Positions 1 through 5,078 of a DNA stretch of 5,078 nucleotides are shown here, piece after piece (position 1 is the stretch's first letter; every line of letters begins with the position of its first letter). The notes below the pieces were generated by a model, which saw only the letters and a program-made list of their open reading frames with translations, made no database searches and had not been told where the DNA came from. Source of the stretch: Phycisphaera mikurensis NBRC 102666 (GTDB lineage Bacteria > Planctomycetota > Phycisphaerae > Phycisphaerales > SM1A02); contig CAMBSR010000168.1 of NCBI GenBank assembly GCA_945870475.1, positions 1-5,078 on the forward strand, in the 5' to 3' direction. The translations under genes were made by a program, and so were the position numbers.

Positions 1-1167
1 GAGATCGCGGTGCTCTACCGCATGAACTCGCTGAGCCGCGTGGTGGAGGACGCGCTGCGCCGCCGGCAGGTGCCGTACCGCATCGTGCGCGGCACCGCGT
101 TCTACGAGCGCAAGGAAGTCAAGGACCTGATGGCCTACCTGCGCCTGACGACGAACGTCTCCGACGACGTGGCGTGCGCGCGCATCGTCAACGTTCCGGC
201 GCGCGGCATCGGCGACAGCTCGCTGGCGCGCATCGAGCGCGCGGCGTTCGAGCGCAAGGTGCCGCTCCTCGCTGCGCTGCGCTTCGCGCGCGATGCCGGC
301 GTGGCGGACCGCACGGCGAAGAAGATGGATGAGTTCGCGGGCATGCTCGCGCGCTGGCGTGGGCTGCTCGAGACCGGCCAGCCCGACGCGCTGGCGGCGT
401 TCGTCGAGATGGTGCTCGAGGAGAGCGGCCTGCGCGACTTCGCCGACGGCACCGACGGCGACGACCTGGACCAGCGCCGCGCCAACCTGGACGAAGTGGT
501 GAATGCCGCCGGCGATTTCGAGCTTCCGGACGACCCATCCGGCGCGGCGCCGACGCTCCTGCGTGCGCTGCAGGGTTTCCTGCAGTCGGTGGCCCTCGCG
601 GCCGATTCCGACGCCTACGACTCCGAGAGCGGCGCGGTGACCCTGATGACGCTGCACGCGGCCAAGGGCCTCGAGTTCGAGCTCGTGGCCATGGTCGGTT
701 GCGAGGAGGGGCTTTTGCCGCACATGCGCGCGCGCGAGGGCGATGACGACATCGAGGAGGAGCGGCGCCTCTGCTTCGTGGGGATGACGCGCGCCAAGCG
801 GCAGCTCCTCATGACCCACGCGGCGCGCCGCACCGTGCGCGGCATGCGCATGAGCGCCATGGAGAGCGAGTTCCTCCGCGAGATTCCCGAGGCCAACGCC
901 GAGCGCACGGACCTGGCGTCAAGCTGGATGGACGGCGGCGGCAGCGAGGGCGCCGACGAGCCCTGGATGGACGAGTTCGACGCGCCGCGTGGCCTCGGCA
1001 GCCAGTTCCCCGTGGGCTGCCTGGTGAAGCACCCGCTCTTCGGCCTCGGCACCGTGCAGGCCATCCTGCCGCGCGGCAGCGTCACGAGCGCGCGCGTTGC
1101 GTTCCGGACCGTGGGCGTGAAGACGCTGGTGCTCGAGTACGCGAAGCTGGTGCGGGTGCAGGCTTGA
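1..1167 (+). CDS. uvrD: UvrD/PcrA-type ATP-dependent DNA helicase, C-terminal half (5' end outside window)
   Basis: This is the C-terminal 388 residues of a superfamily 1A 3'-5' DNA helicase; the frame is open to the left edge and the N-terminal Walker A half is missing. UvrD unwinds the incised strand in excision repair and clears recombination or replication intermediates. Visible blocks, numbering from base 1: the AVLYRMNSLSR block near the start; PYRIVRGTAFYERKEVKD, typical of domain 2B entry; helicase motif V (VTLMTLHAAKGLEF, residues 213-226); motif VI (EEERRLCFVGMTRAK, about 252-266), with the arginine that contacts ATP. An acidic, Gly-rich linker follows, then a Tudor-like C-terminal domain (VKHPLFGLGTV through VLEYAKLVRV, about 334-388), which in PcrA/UvrD contacts RNA polymerase. 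The full protein would normally be about 700-800 residues. The stop is TGA at 1165-1167. Its last 86 bases lie antisense to the end of uvrA. The Tudor domain favours UvrD/PcrA over Rep, so family is secure and exact name less so. Confidence 0.93.
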   Translation, partial: EIAVLYRMNSLSRVVEDALRRRQVPYRIVRGTAFYERKEVKDLMAYLRLTTNVSDDVACARIVNVPARGIGDSSLARIERAAFERKVPLLAALRFARDAGVADRTAKKMDEFAGMLARWRGLLETGQPDALAAFVEMVLEESGLRDFADGTDGDDLDQRRANLDEVVNAAGDFELPDDPSGAAPTLLRALQGFLQSVALAADSDAYDSESGAVTLMTLHAAKGLEFELVAMVGCEEGLLPHMRAREGDDDIEEERRLCFVGMTRAKRQLLMTHAARRTVRGMRMSAMESEFLREIPEANAERTDLASSWMDGGGSEGADEPWMDEFDAPRGLGSQFPVGCLVKHPLFGLGTVQAILPRGSVTSARVAFRTVGVKTLVLEYAKLVRVQA

Positions 1168-4090
1168 GCGCCGCCTTCGCGCTCCCGCCCATCGTCCCCG
1201 CGCGCTCCAGGATCGGCTTCAGGTAACGCCCCGTGTGCGAGGCCGGGTTGCGTGCCACGTCCTCGGGCGTGCCGGTGGCCACCACGGTGCCGCCGCGCTC
1301 GCCACCCTCGGGGCCGAGGTCGACGAGCCAGTCCGCGCACTTCACCACGTCCAGGCAGTGCTCGATGACCACCAGCGTGTGGCCGGCGTCGGCGAGGCGC
1401 TGCAGCACGCCGAGCAGGCGCTCGACATCCGCGAAGTGGAGGCCCGTGGTGGGTTCGTCGAGCACGTAGAGCGTGCTGGCGCTCGACATGTTGCCGAGCT
1501 CGGTGGCGAGCTTGATGCGCTGCGCCTCGCCGCCCGAGACGGTGGTGCTGGCCTGGCCGAGCTGCATGTAGCCGAGGCCCACGTCGCGCAGGCATTCGAG
1601 CATGCCGCGGACCTTCGGGTGCGCCTCGAAGTGGGCAAGCGCGTCGTCCACGGTCATGTCGAGGACCTCGGCGATGCTCTTGCCCTTGAAGCGGATCTCG
1701 AGCGTCTCGCGGTTGTAGCGCGTTCCCTTGCAGGTGTCGCACGCCACGAAGACGTCGGGCAGGAAGTGCATCTCGATCTTCACCATGCCCTGGCCCTGGC
1801 ACGCCTCGCAGCGGCCGCCCTTCACGTTGAAGCTGAAGCGGCCGGGCTCGTAGCCGCGGATCTTCGACTCCGGCACCTTGGCGAAGTGCTTGCGGATCTC
1901 GTCGAAGATGCCGGTGTAGGTGGCGGGGTTCGAGCGCGGCGTGCGGCCGATGGGGCTCTGGTCCACCTCCACCACGCGCTCGAGGCCGGCGAGGCCGTTG
2001 ACGCGCGCGTGGTTGCCCGGCACCGTGCGCGTGCCGTGCACGTGCTTCTGCGCGGCCTTCAGCAGGATGTCGCTGACGAGCGTGCTCTTGCCGCTTCCCG
2101 AGACACCGGTGACGCACACGAGCCCGCCGAGCGGGAACGCGGCCTCGATGTCCTTGAGGTTGTTCTCCTTGGCGCCCTTGACCACGATGGCCTTCGACTC
2201 CGAGAGCGGGCGCCGCCTCGCCGGCACGGTGATCGTGCGGCGGCCGGAGAGGAATGCGCCGGTGAGGCTCTCCTTGTTGCCGGCCACGTCGTCCACCGTT
2301 CCCTGCGCGACGATGCGCCCGCCGTGGCGGCCGGGCCCGGGGCCCACGTCCACCAGGTGGTCGGCGGCGCGGATCACGTCCTCGTCGTGCTCCACCACGA
2401 TCACGGTGTTGCCGATGTCCGCCAGGCGCCGGAGCGTGGCGAGCAGGCGGTCGTTGTCGCGCTGGTGGAGTCCGATGGTGGGTTCGTCCAGCACGTACGC
2501 GACGCCCACGAGGCCGCTGCCCACCTGCGTGGCCAGGCGGATGCGCTGCGCCTCGCCGCCCGAGAGCGTGCCCGAGGCGCGGTCGAGCGTGAGGTAGCCG
2601 AGGCCGACGCTTGCCAGGAACCCGAGGCGCGCGTCGATCTCCTTGAGGATCGGCTCGGCGATCTTCTTCTGCATCTCGCCGAGCGTGATGCTTGCGAAGA
2701 ACCCGAGCGCGCGCTCGATGCTCATGGCCGTGGAATCGGCGATGCTTGCGTTGAGCGAGCCGCTGTGCACCTTCACGGCGAGCGCGGCCGGGCGCAGGCG
2801 CCGGCCCGCGCACGCGGGGCAGGGCGCGCTGCTCATGTAGGCCAGCAGGCGCTCCTTCACGAACTCGCTCTCGCTCTCCTCGAAGCGGCGCTTGAGGTTC
2901 GGGAGGACGCCCTCGAACTTGCCGCCGAGCTCGTCGCGCTCGTCCTCGGGGATGCCGTTCATCAGGTAGCCGCGCACCTTGGCGGGCAGCTTGTCGAACG
3001 CCACCGAGGGCTTCAGCTTGAAGAACGCGCCGAAGTTCCGGATGGCGCGCGCGTAGTACATGTTCATCCGCGGGCCGTTGCGGCGCCACGGCTCGATGGC
3101 CTCCGAGAAGGGCACCGTGGCGTCCGGCACCACGAGCGCCTCGTCGAACTCCTGCACGTGGCCGAGGCCCGCGCACGTGGGGCACGCGCCCTGCGGGCTG
3201 TTGAAGCTGAAGAGGCGGGGCTCCAGTTCCTCGAGCGCGCATTCCGGGTGGTCCGGGCACGCGAACTTCTCGCTGTAGCGGTGTTCCTTCCAGGTGCCGC
3301 CCGCTTCCTCGGTGAGGACCAGCACGTTGCCCTCGCCGAGCTTGAGCGCGGTCTCCACGCTCTCCGCGATGCGCTGGCGATCCTCGGCGCGCGCCACGAT
3401 GCGGTCGATGACCGCCTCGACGTCGTGCATCTCGTAGCGGCCCAGGCCGAGCGGGTTCTCGCCGCCCGCCTTCAACGCCTCGCGGATGTCGATGACGTTG
3501 CCGTTGACGCGTGCGCGCACCAGGCCCTGCTTGGCGAGCGCCTCCAGGACGTCCTTGTGGAAGCCCTTCTTGCGGCGCACCACCGGGGCGCACACCATCA
3601 TGCGCGCGCCGTCGTGGGCGAGCAGGGCATCCACGATCTGAGTCGGCGCGGTGGCGCGGATCGGCTTGCCGCAGGTGCGGCCCTTCTCGTCCGTGTGCCA
3701 GCAGGTGGGCGTGCCGCAGCGCGCGAAGAGGAGGCGCAGGTAGTCGTAGATCTCCGTGGTGGTGGCCACGGTGGAGCGGGGCGTGTGGCCGCCGCCGCGC
3801 TGCTCGATGGCGATGGTGGGCGGCAGGCCCTCGATCGACTCGACGTCGGGCTTCTGCATCTGGTCCAGGAACTGGCGCGCGTACGCGGAGAGGCTCTCCA
3901 TGTACTTGCGCTGCCCCTCTGCGAAGATGGTGTCGAAGGCCAGCGAGCTCTTGCCGCTGCCCGAGACGCCGGTCATCACCACCAGGCAGTCGCGCGGGAT
4001 GGACAGGTCCACCGACTTCAGGTTGTGCTCGCGCGCGCCGCGGATGCGGATAGTGCGGAGGTCTGCGGTGGGCTGCTTTGCACGTGCCAT
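1082..4090 (-). CDS. uvrA: UvrA, excinuclease ABC subunit A
   Basis: A complete 1002-residue UvrA, the dimeric ABC-type ATPase that, with UvrB, finds bulky DNA damage in nucleotide excision repair and loads UvrB. Both nucleotide-binding domains are intact: Walker A GVSGSGKSS (41-49) and GVSGSGKST (662-670); signatures LSGGEAQRIRLA (509-520) and VSGGEAQRIKLA (851-862); Walker B YVLDEPTIGLH (532-542) and YVLDEPTTGLH (875-885); switch histidines H568 and H911. The C-terminal zinc finger is canonical (C761-x2-C764, C784-x2-C787). The first is altered: C278 and C284 are separated by five residues, with H281 between, then C303-x2-C306. An insertion at 125-140 carries three more cysteines. The E. 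coli protein is 940 residues; the excess is a few N-terminal residues, the insertion and a basic Ala/Pro/Arg/Ser tail after about residue 961. The ATG at 4090 is the only sensible start; no clear Shine-Dalgarno precedes it. The reading frame is unbroken and the call is essentially certain. Confidence 0.98.
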   Translation of the reverse strand: MARAKQPTADLRTIRIRGAREHNLKSVDLSIPRDCLVVMTGVSGSGKSSLAFDTIFAEGQRKYMESLSAYARQFLDQMQKPDVESIEGLPPTIAIEQRGGGHTPRSTVATTTEIYDYLRLLFARCGTPTCWHTDEKGRTCGKPIRATAPTQIVDALLAHDGARMMVCAPVVRRKKGFHKDVLEALAKQGLVRARVNGNVIDIREALKAGGENPLGLGRYEMHDVEAVIDRIVARAEDRQRIAESVETALKLGEGNVLVLTEEAGGTWKEHRYSEKFACPDHPECALEELEPRLFSFNSPQGACPTCAGLGHVQEFDEALVVPDATVPFSEAIEPWRRNGPRMNMYYARAIRNFGAFFKLKPSVAFDKLPAKVRGYLMNGIPEDERDELGGKFEGVLPNLKRRFEESESEFVKERLLAYMSSAPCPACAGRRLRPAALAVKVHSGSLNASIADSTAMSIERALGFFASITLGEMQKKIAEPILKEIDARLGFLASVGLGYLTLDRASGTLSGGEAQRIRLATQVGSGLVGVAYVLDEPTIGLHQRDNDRLLATLRRLADIGNTVIVVEHDEDVIRAADHLVDVGPGPGRHGGRIVAQGTVDDVAGNKESLTGAFLSGRRTITVPARRRPLSESKAIVVKGAKENNLKDIEAAFPLGGLVCVTGVSGSGKSTLVSDILLKAAQKHVHGTRTVPGNHARVNGLAGLERVVEVDQSPIGRTPRSNPATYTGIFDEIRKHFAKVPESKIRGYEPGRFSFNVKGGRCEACQGQGMVKIEMHFLPDVFVACDTCKGTRYNRETLEIRFKGKSIAEVLDMTVDDALAHFEAHPKVRGMLECLRDVGLGYMQLGQASTTVSGGEAQRIKLATELGNMSSASTLYVLDEPTTGLHFADVERLLGVLQRLADAGHTLVVIEHCLDVVKCADWLVDLGPEGGERGGTVVATGTPEDVARNPASHTGRYLKPILERAGTMGGSAKAALKPAPAPASRTRAPASSRPRSGTQRARS

Positions 4091-4102
4091 GGGAGGTCCG
4101 CA

Positions 4103-4108
4103 AATATA
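4103..4108 (-). promoter_or_regulatory. Candidate -10 element for uvrA
   Basis: Read on the minus strand, this is TATATT, five of six matches to TATAAT, in one of the few AT-rich spots of the window. It ends 12 bases before the uvrA ATG, so transcription would start only about 5-7 bases upstream of the codon, giving a very short leader. That would agree with the lack of a Shine-Dalgarno sequence (the bases just before the ATG read GGACCTCCC). I see no convincing -35 hexamer at 16-18 bases spacing and no clear LexA box. This is inference from one short motif. Confidence 0.3.
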
Positions 4109-4194
4109 GGGCTGCGTCCGCGTTATGGCGTCCCTGTTATGTGGGACCGGGGGAGATTGACCGAATTGTGCGTTCCAAACCCCGTGGATGCCGA

Positions 4195-4386
4195 ATGACG
4201 GGGTGTCCCATGCACACCGGAACGCCCTCGAGCCCCAGTCCCGATGCCCGCCACGCCGCGCTCAGCCGCGTCGCCGCGGGCGTGGTGGCGGCGCCGCTGC
4301 GCCGCCGTGCCCGCGCCGGCCGCGAGGAACTGGCGCTCGTCGAGCGCGTGACGCGGCGCATCGTGCTCGGTCGCCGGGCGCGCTGA
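4195..4386 (+). CDS. Small basic hypothetical protein (63 aa)
   Basis: I do not recognise this protein. It begins MTGCPMHTGTPSSP, a Ser/Pro-rich stretch with one Cys, and continues into an Arg/Ala/Val-rich part likely to form two amphipathic helices (about 18-40 and 43-62), ending in GRRARAR-like basic residues. There is no signal peptide or membrane segment. Evidence that it may be real: about 56 of 63 codons end in G or C, like the neighbouring genes, while second positions are mixed; it stops 24 bases before a terminator-like hairpin on the same strand; and it lies head to head with uvrA across about 100 bases. The start is uncertain: ATG 4195 has only a weak GTGGA upstream; ATG 4210 is in frame; GTG 4168 is in frame and has GGGGGAG at 4149-4155, but 12 bases away, and the intervening codons look less GC-ending. 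High GC alone makes open frames common, so a chance ORF is possible. Confidence 0.42.
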   Translation: MTGCPMHTGTPSSPSPDARHAALSRVAAGVVAAPLRRRARAGREELALVERVTRRIVLGRRAR

Positions 4387-4410
4387 GGATTGCAAGATGA
4401 ATGAACGGGG

Positions 4411-4443
4411 CGTGGCGCGGCCATCCGCGCTGCGGTGATTTTT
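4411..4443 (+). terminator. Factor-independent terminator-like hairpin
   Basis: A perfect six-pair stem, GCGCGG (4415-4420) with CCGCGC (4425-4430), closes a CCAT loop. It extends outward by two wobble pairs and two more Watson-Crick pairs to 4411/4434, making a ten-pair stem. Four bases later comes a run of five T (4439-4443). The T run is only on the plus-strand side, so it would stop transcripts moving rightward, as expected for the small ORF at 4195-4386. It would also shield the toxin-antitoxin operon that follows. The four-base gap before the T run makes it suboptimal, and GC-rich stems arise easily by chance here, so this is a moderate call. Confidence 0.5.
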
Positions 4444-4458
4444 CTCTCCGTTTCCTGT

Positions 4459-4487
4459 TTCCCATATTTATGGGTGTACGGTATGGT
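4459..4487 (+). promoter_or_regulatory. Possible vapBC promoter
   Basis: A weak sigma-70-like pair can be drawn: TTCCCA (4459-4464, four of six matches to TTGACA) and TATGGT (4482-4487, four of six to TATAAT), separated by 17 bases. Transcription would then begin at about 4493-4496, next to the second in-frame ATG (4496), giving an almost leaderless message. No Shine-Dalgarno precedes either ATG, which is compatible with this. CATATT at 4463-4468 is an alternative -10. The palindrome at 4461-4474 would lie between the two hexamers. Treat as a location hint rather than a mapped promoter. Confidence 0.25.
4461..4474. promoter_or_regulatory. Inverted repeat, candidate VapB operator
   Basis: CCCATA (4461-4466) and TATGGG (4469-4474) are perfect inverted six-base arms around a TT centre, 16 bases before the vapB ATG at 4490. 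The palindrome sits in an AT-rich block (about 4436-4487) that stands out from its GC-rich surroundings. A second TATGG copy (4482-4486) lies 13 bases after the one at 4469. Ribbon-helix-helix antitoxins commonly repress their own operon by binding short palindromes or paired repeats over the promoter, so an autoregulatory operator is the natural reading. The binding itself is inference. Confidence 0.4.
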
Positions 4488-4489
4488 CC

Positions 4490-4747
4490 ATGGCAATGAA
4501 GACCACCGTCGAACTCCCCGACCACCTGCTGTCGCGCATGCACGAGCTGGCGGCCCGCGAGCGCACGTCTTTCAAGGCGTTGCTCGAGGCGGCGGTGCAG
4601 CAGTTCCTGGGCAATCGCGGCGGACGCGGCCCGGGGCGGTTCCGCCTGGAAGACCGCTCCGTCAGCGGGCGCGGGCTGGTGCGTGACCTGCGCGACGCGC
4701 CGGCGGGTGCGGTGCTGGAGCGCGCCTACGAGGGCCGCGGCGGATGA
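4490..4747 (+). CDS. vapB: VapB-type ribbon-helix-helix antitoxin
   Basis: An 85-residue antitoxin of a type II toxin-antitoxin pair. It should bind and neutralise the PIN-domain toxin encoded immediately downstream and, with it, repress the operon. Residues 3-9 (MKTTVEL) fit the DNA-binding strand, about 11-23 helix 1 and 26-40 helix 2 of a ribbon-helix-helix domain of the family often labelled DUF2191/VapB. After a Gly/Arg-rich linker (41-50), the toxin-wrapping tail begins FRLEDRSVSGRGL and ends YEGRGG, a hallmark of this antitoxin group. Two starts are possible, ATG 4490 and ATG 4496; the latter gives the common MKTT beginning, and neither has a good Shine-Dalgarno. Its TGA stop (4745-4747) overlaps the toxin start as ATGA, so the two are translationally coupled. 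Family and role are well supported; the symbol is generic. Confidence 0.85.
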   Translation: MAMKTTVELPDHLLSRMHELAARERTSFKALLEAAVQQFLGNRGGRGPGRFRLEDRSVSGRGLVRDLRDAPAGAVLERAYEGRGG

Positions 4748-5078
4748 TCGCGGTGGACACCAACGTGCTGGTGGCGGCGCACCGGCGCGATGCCGTCGGT
4801 CATGACGCCGCCGCCGCCGCCGTGCGCGCGCTCGCCGAAGGGCTGTCGGCGTGGGCCATTCCCGCGCCGTGCCTGCATGAATTCCTGGCGGTGGTCACGC
4901 ACCCGAAGATCTTCGACCCGCCGACGCGCATGAACGATGCGCTCGCGCAGGTGGACGCATGGCTCGGCTCGCCGTCGCTCGCGGTGATGAGCGAATCGGA
5001 CCGCCACTGGACGTCGCTCGGCACCATGCTCCGGCAGTCGAGGGCCACCGGCGCGCGCGTGCACGATGCGCGCATCGC
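4744..5078 (+). CDS. vapC: VapC-type PIN-domain toxin (3' end outside window)
   Basis: The first 111 residues of a PIN-domain ribonuclease toxin; the frame is open at the right edge and roughly 20-40 residues are missing. VapC toxins cleave RNA, often tRNA or rRNA, when the antitoxin is degraded. The N-terminus MIAVDTNVLV has the defining Asp (D5) and Asn (N7) of the PIN fold. The block PCLHEFLAVVTHPKIF gives the second acidic residue (E46), and TGARVHDARI gives the third (D108). The fourth, usually in a TxDxDF motif, would lie just outside the window. The CLHEF, THPKIF and VHDARI blocks match a common VapC subgroup paired with antitoxins ending in YEGRG, as here. Five consecutive GCC codons encode Ala22-26 in the first long helix. 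The start ATG 4744 overlaps the vapB stop by four bases. Completeness and activity cannot be judged from this window. Confidence 0.88.
   Translation, partial: MIAVDTNVLVAAHRRDAVGHDAAAAAVRALAEGLSAWAIPAPCLHEFLAVVTHPKIFDPPTRMNDALAQVDAWLGSPSLAVMSESDRHWTSLGTMLRQSRATGARVHDARI
4807..4821 (+). repeat. (GCC)5 trinucleotide run inside vapC
   Basis: Five tandem GCC codons encode Ala22-26 of the toxin. Changes in copy number would keep the reading frame and only lengthen or shorten a helix, so this is not a classical phase-variation switch. GCC is probably a preferred alanine codon here, and the run may be coincidental. Confidence 0.5.

Noticed and set aside
1166..1184. Inverted repeat GAGCGC/GCGCTC at the helicase stop codon, considered as a terminator
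   Set aside because: The stem is only six pairs with a seven-base loop, there is no T run on either strand, and such repeats are common by chance at this GC content.
615..4103. A 1162-codon open frame on the minus strand overlapping uvrA in another frame
   Set aside because: It is a shadow frame kept open by high GC. Its translation is extremely rich in Arg, Ala, Gly and Pro with no recognisable domain, whereas the uvrA frame has every family motif.
4130..4147. GTCCC/GGGAC hairpin and the repeated GTTATG (4122, 4136) upstream of uvrA
   Set aside because: Five-base arms with an eight-base loop and a six-base direct repeat are too short to separate from chance without comparative data.
4134..4149. 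CTGT-N8-ACCG considered as a LexA (SOS) box upstream of uvrA
   Set aside because: The second half-site is imperfect, the centre is GC-rich rather than AT-rich, and the LexA motif of this organism is unknown. It is not enough to claim SOS control.
4078..4194. Extension of the small plus-strand ORF upstream to an ATG at 4078
   Set aside because: This would overlap the uvrA start and its probable promoter, and the added codons lack the GC-ending bias seen from 4195 onward.
1235..4198. A 987-codon plus-strand open frame antisense to uvrA
   Set aside because: It mirrors uvrA codons and encodes repetitive Ala/His/Val/Leu/Arg sequence with no known motif. Long antisense frames are expected opposite a GC-rich gene of this length.
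4318..4380. Slight resemblance of the small ORF's end (REELALVERVTRRIV) to the C-terminal helices of glutamyl-tRNA reductase, suggesting a hemA remnant
   Set aside because: Only a short helical pattern is shared, the expected conserved residues after it are absent, and no other hemA sequence is present. Generic amphipathic helices look alike.

Overview
The window is a high-GC bacterial chromosome segment with strongly GC-ending codons. It carries two complete genes (uvrA and a vapB-type antitoxin), two genes cut by the window edges (a UvrD/PcrA helicase on the left and a VapC-type PIN toxin on the right), and one probable small hypothetical gene. No rRNA, tRNA, CRISPR array, insertion sequence or phage gene is visible. 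The style of the UvrA and helicase sequences (for example the QMQKPDVESIEGLPPTIAIEQR-like N-terminal block and the RMNMYYARAIRNF block) reminds me of Planctomycetota and related phyla. That assignment is from memory only and is tentative; other GC-rich phyla are not excluded.

Layout. Bases 1-1167 (+) encode the C-terminal half of a superfamily 1A helicase, ending in a Tudor-like domain. Bases 1082-4090 (-) encode a full-length UvrA excinuclease subunit whose 3' end runs 86 bases into the 3' end of the helicase gene on the opposite strand. Bases 4091-4489 are the one stretch without a confidently recognised gene. It holds the uvrA upstream region, a probable 63-codon ORF (4195-4386, +), a factor-independent terminator-like hairpin (4411-4443, +) and an AT-rich promoter/operator-like block with a perfect 6-bp inverted repeat (4461-4474). 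Bases 4490-5078 (+) hold a type II toxin-antitoxin operon, vapB then vapC, joined by an ATGA overlap; vapC runs off the right edge.

How the parts fit. UvrA recognises damaged DNA at the start of nucleotide excision repair, and UvrD acts at the end, removing the incised oligonucleotide and UvrC. PcrA/UvrD helicases also contact RNA polymerase through the C-terminal Tudor-like domain. The two repair genes therefore sit tail to tail and share DNA. The toxin-antitoxin pair is an independent unit, insulated by the terminator-like hairpin and by its own AT-rich upstream block. The region is mostly ordinary. The items most worth a second look are the uvrA/uvrD antisense overlap, UvrA's extra cysteines and altered first zinc-finger spacing, and the small ORF with its own terminator.
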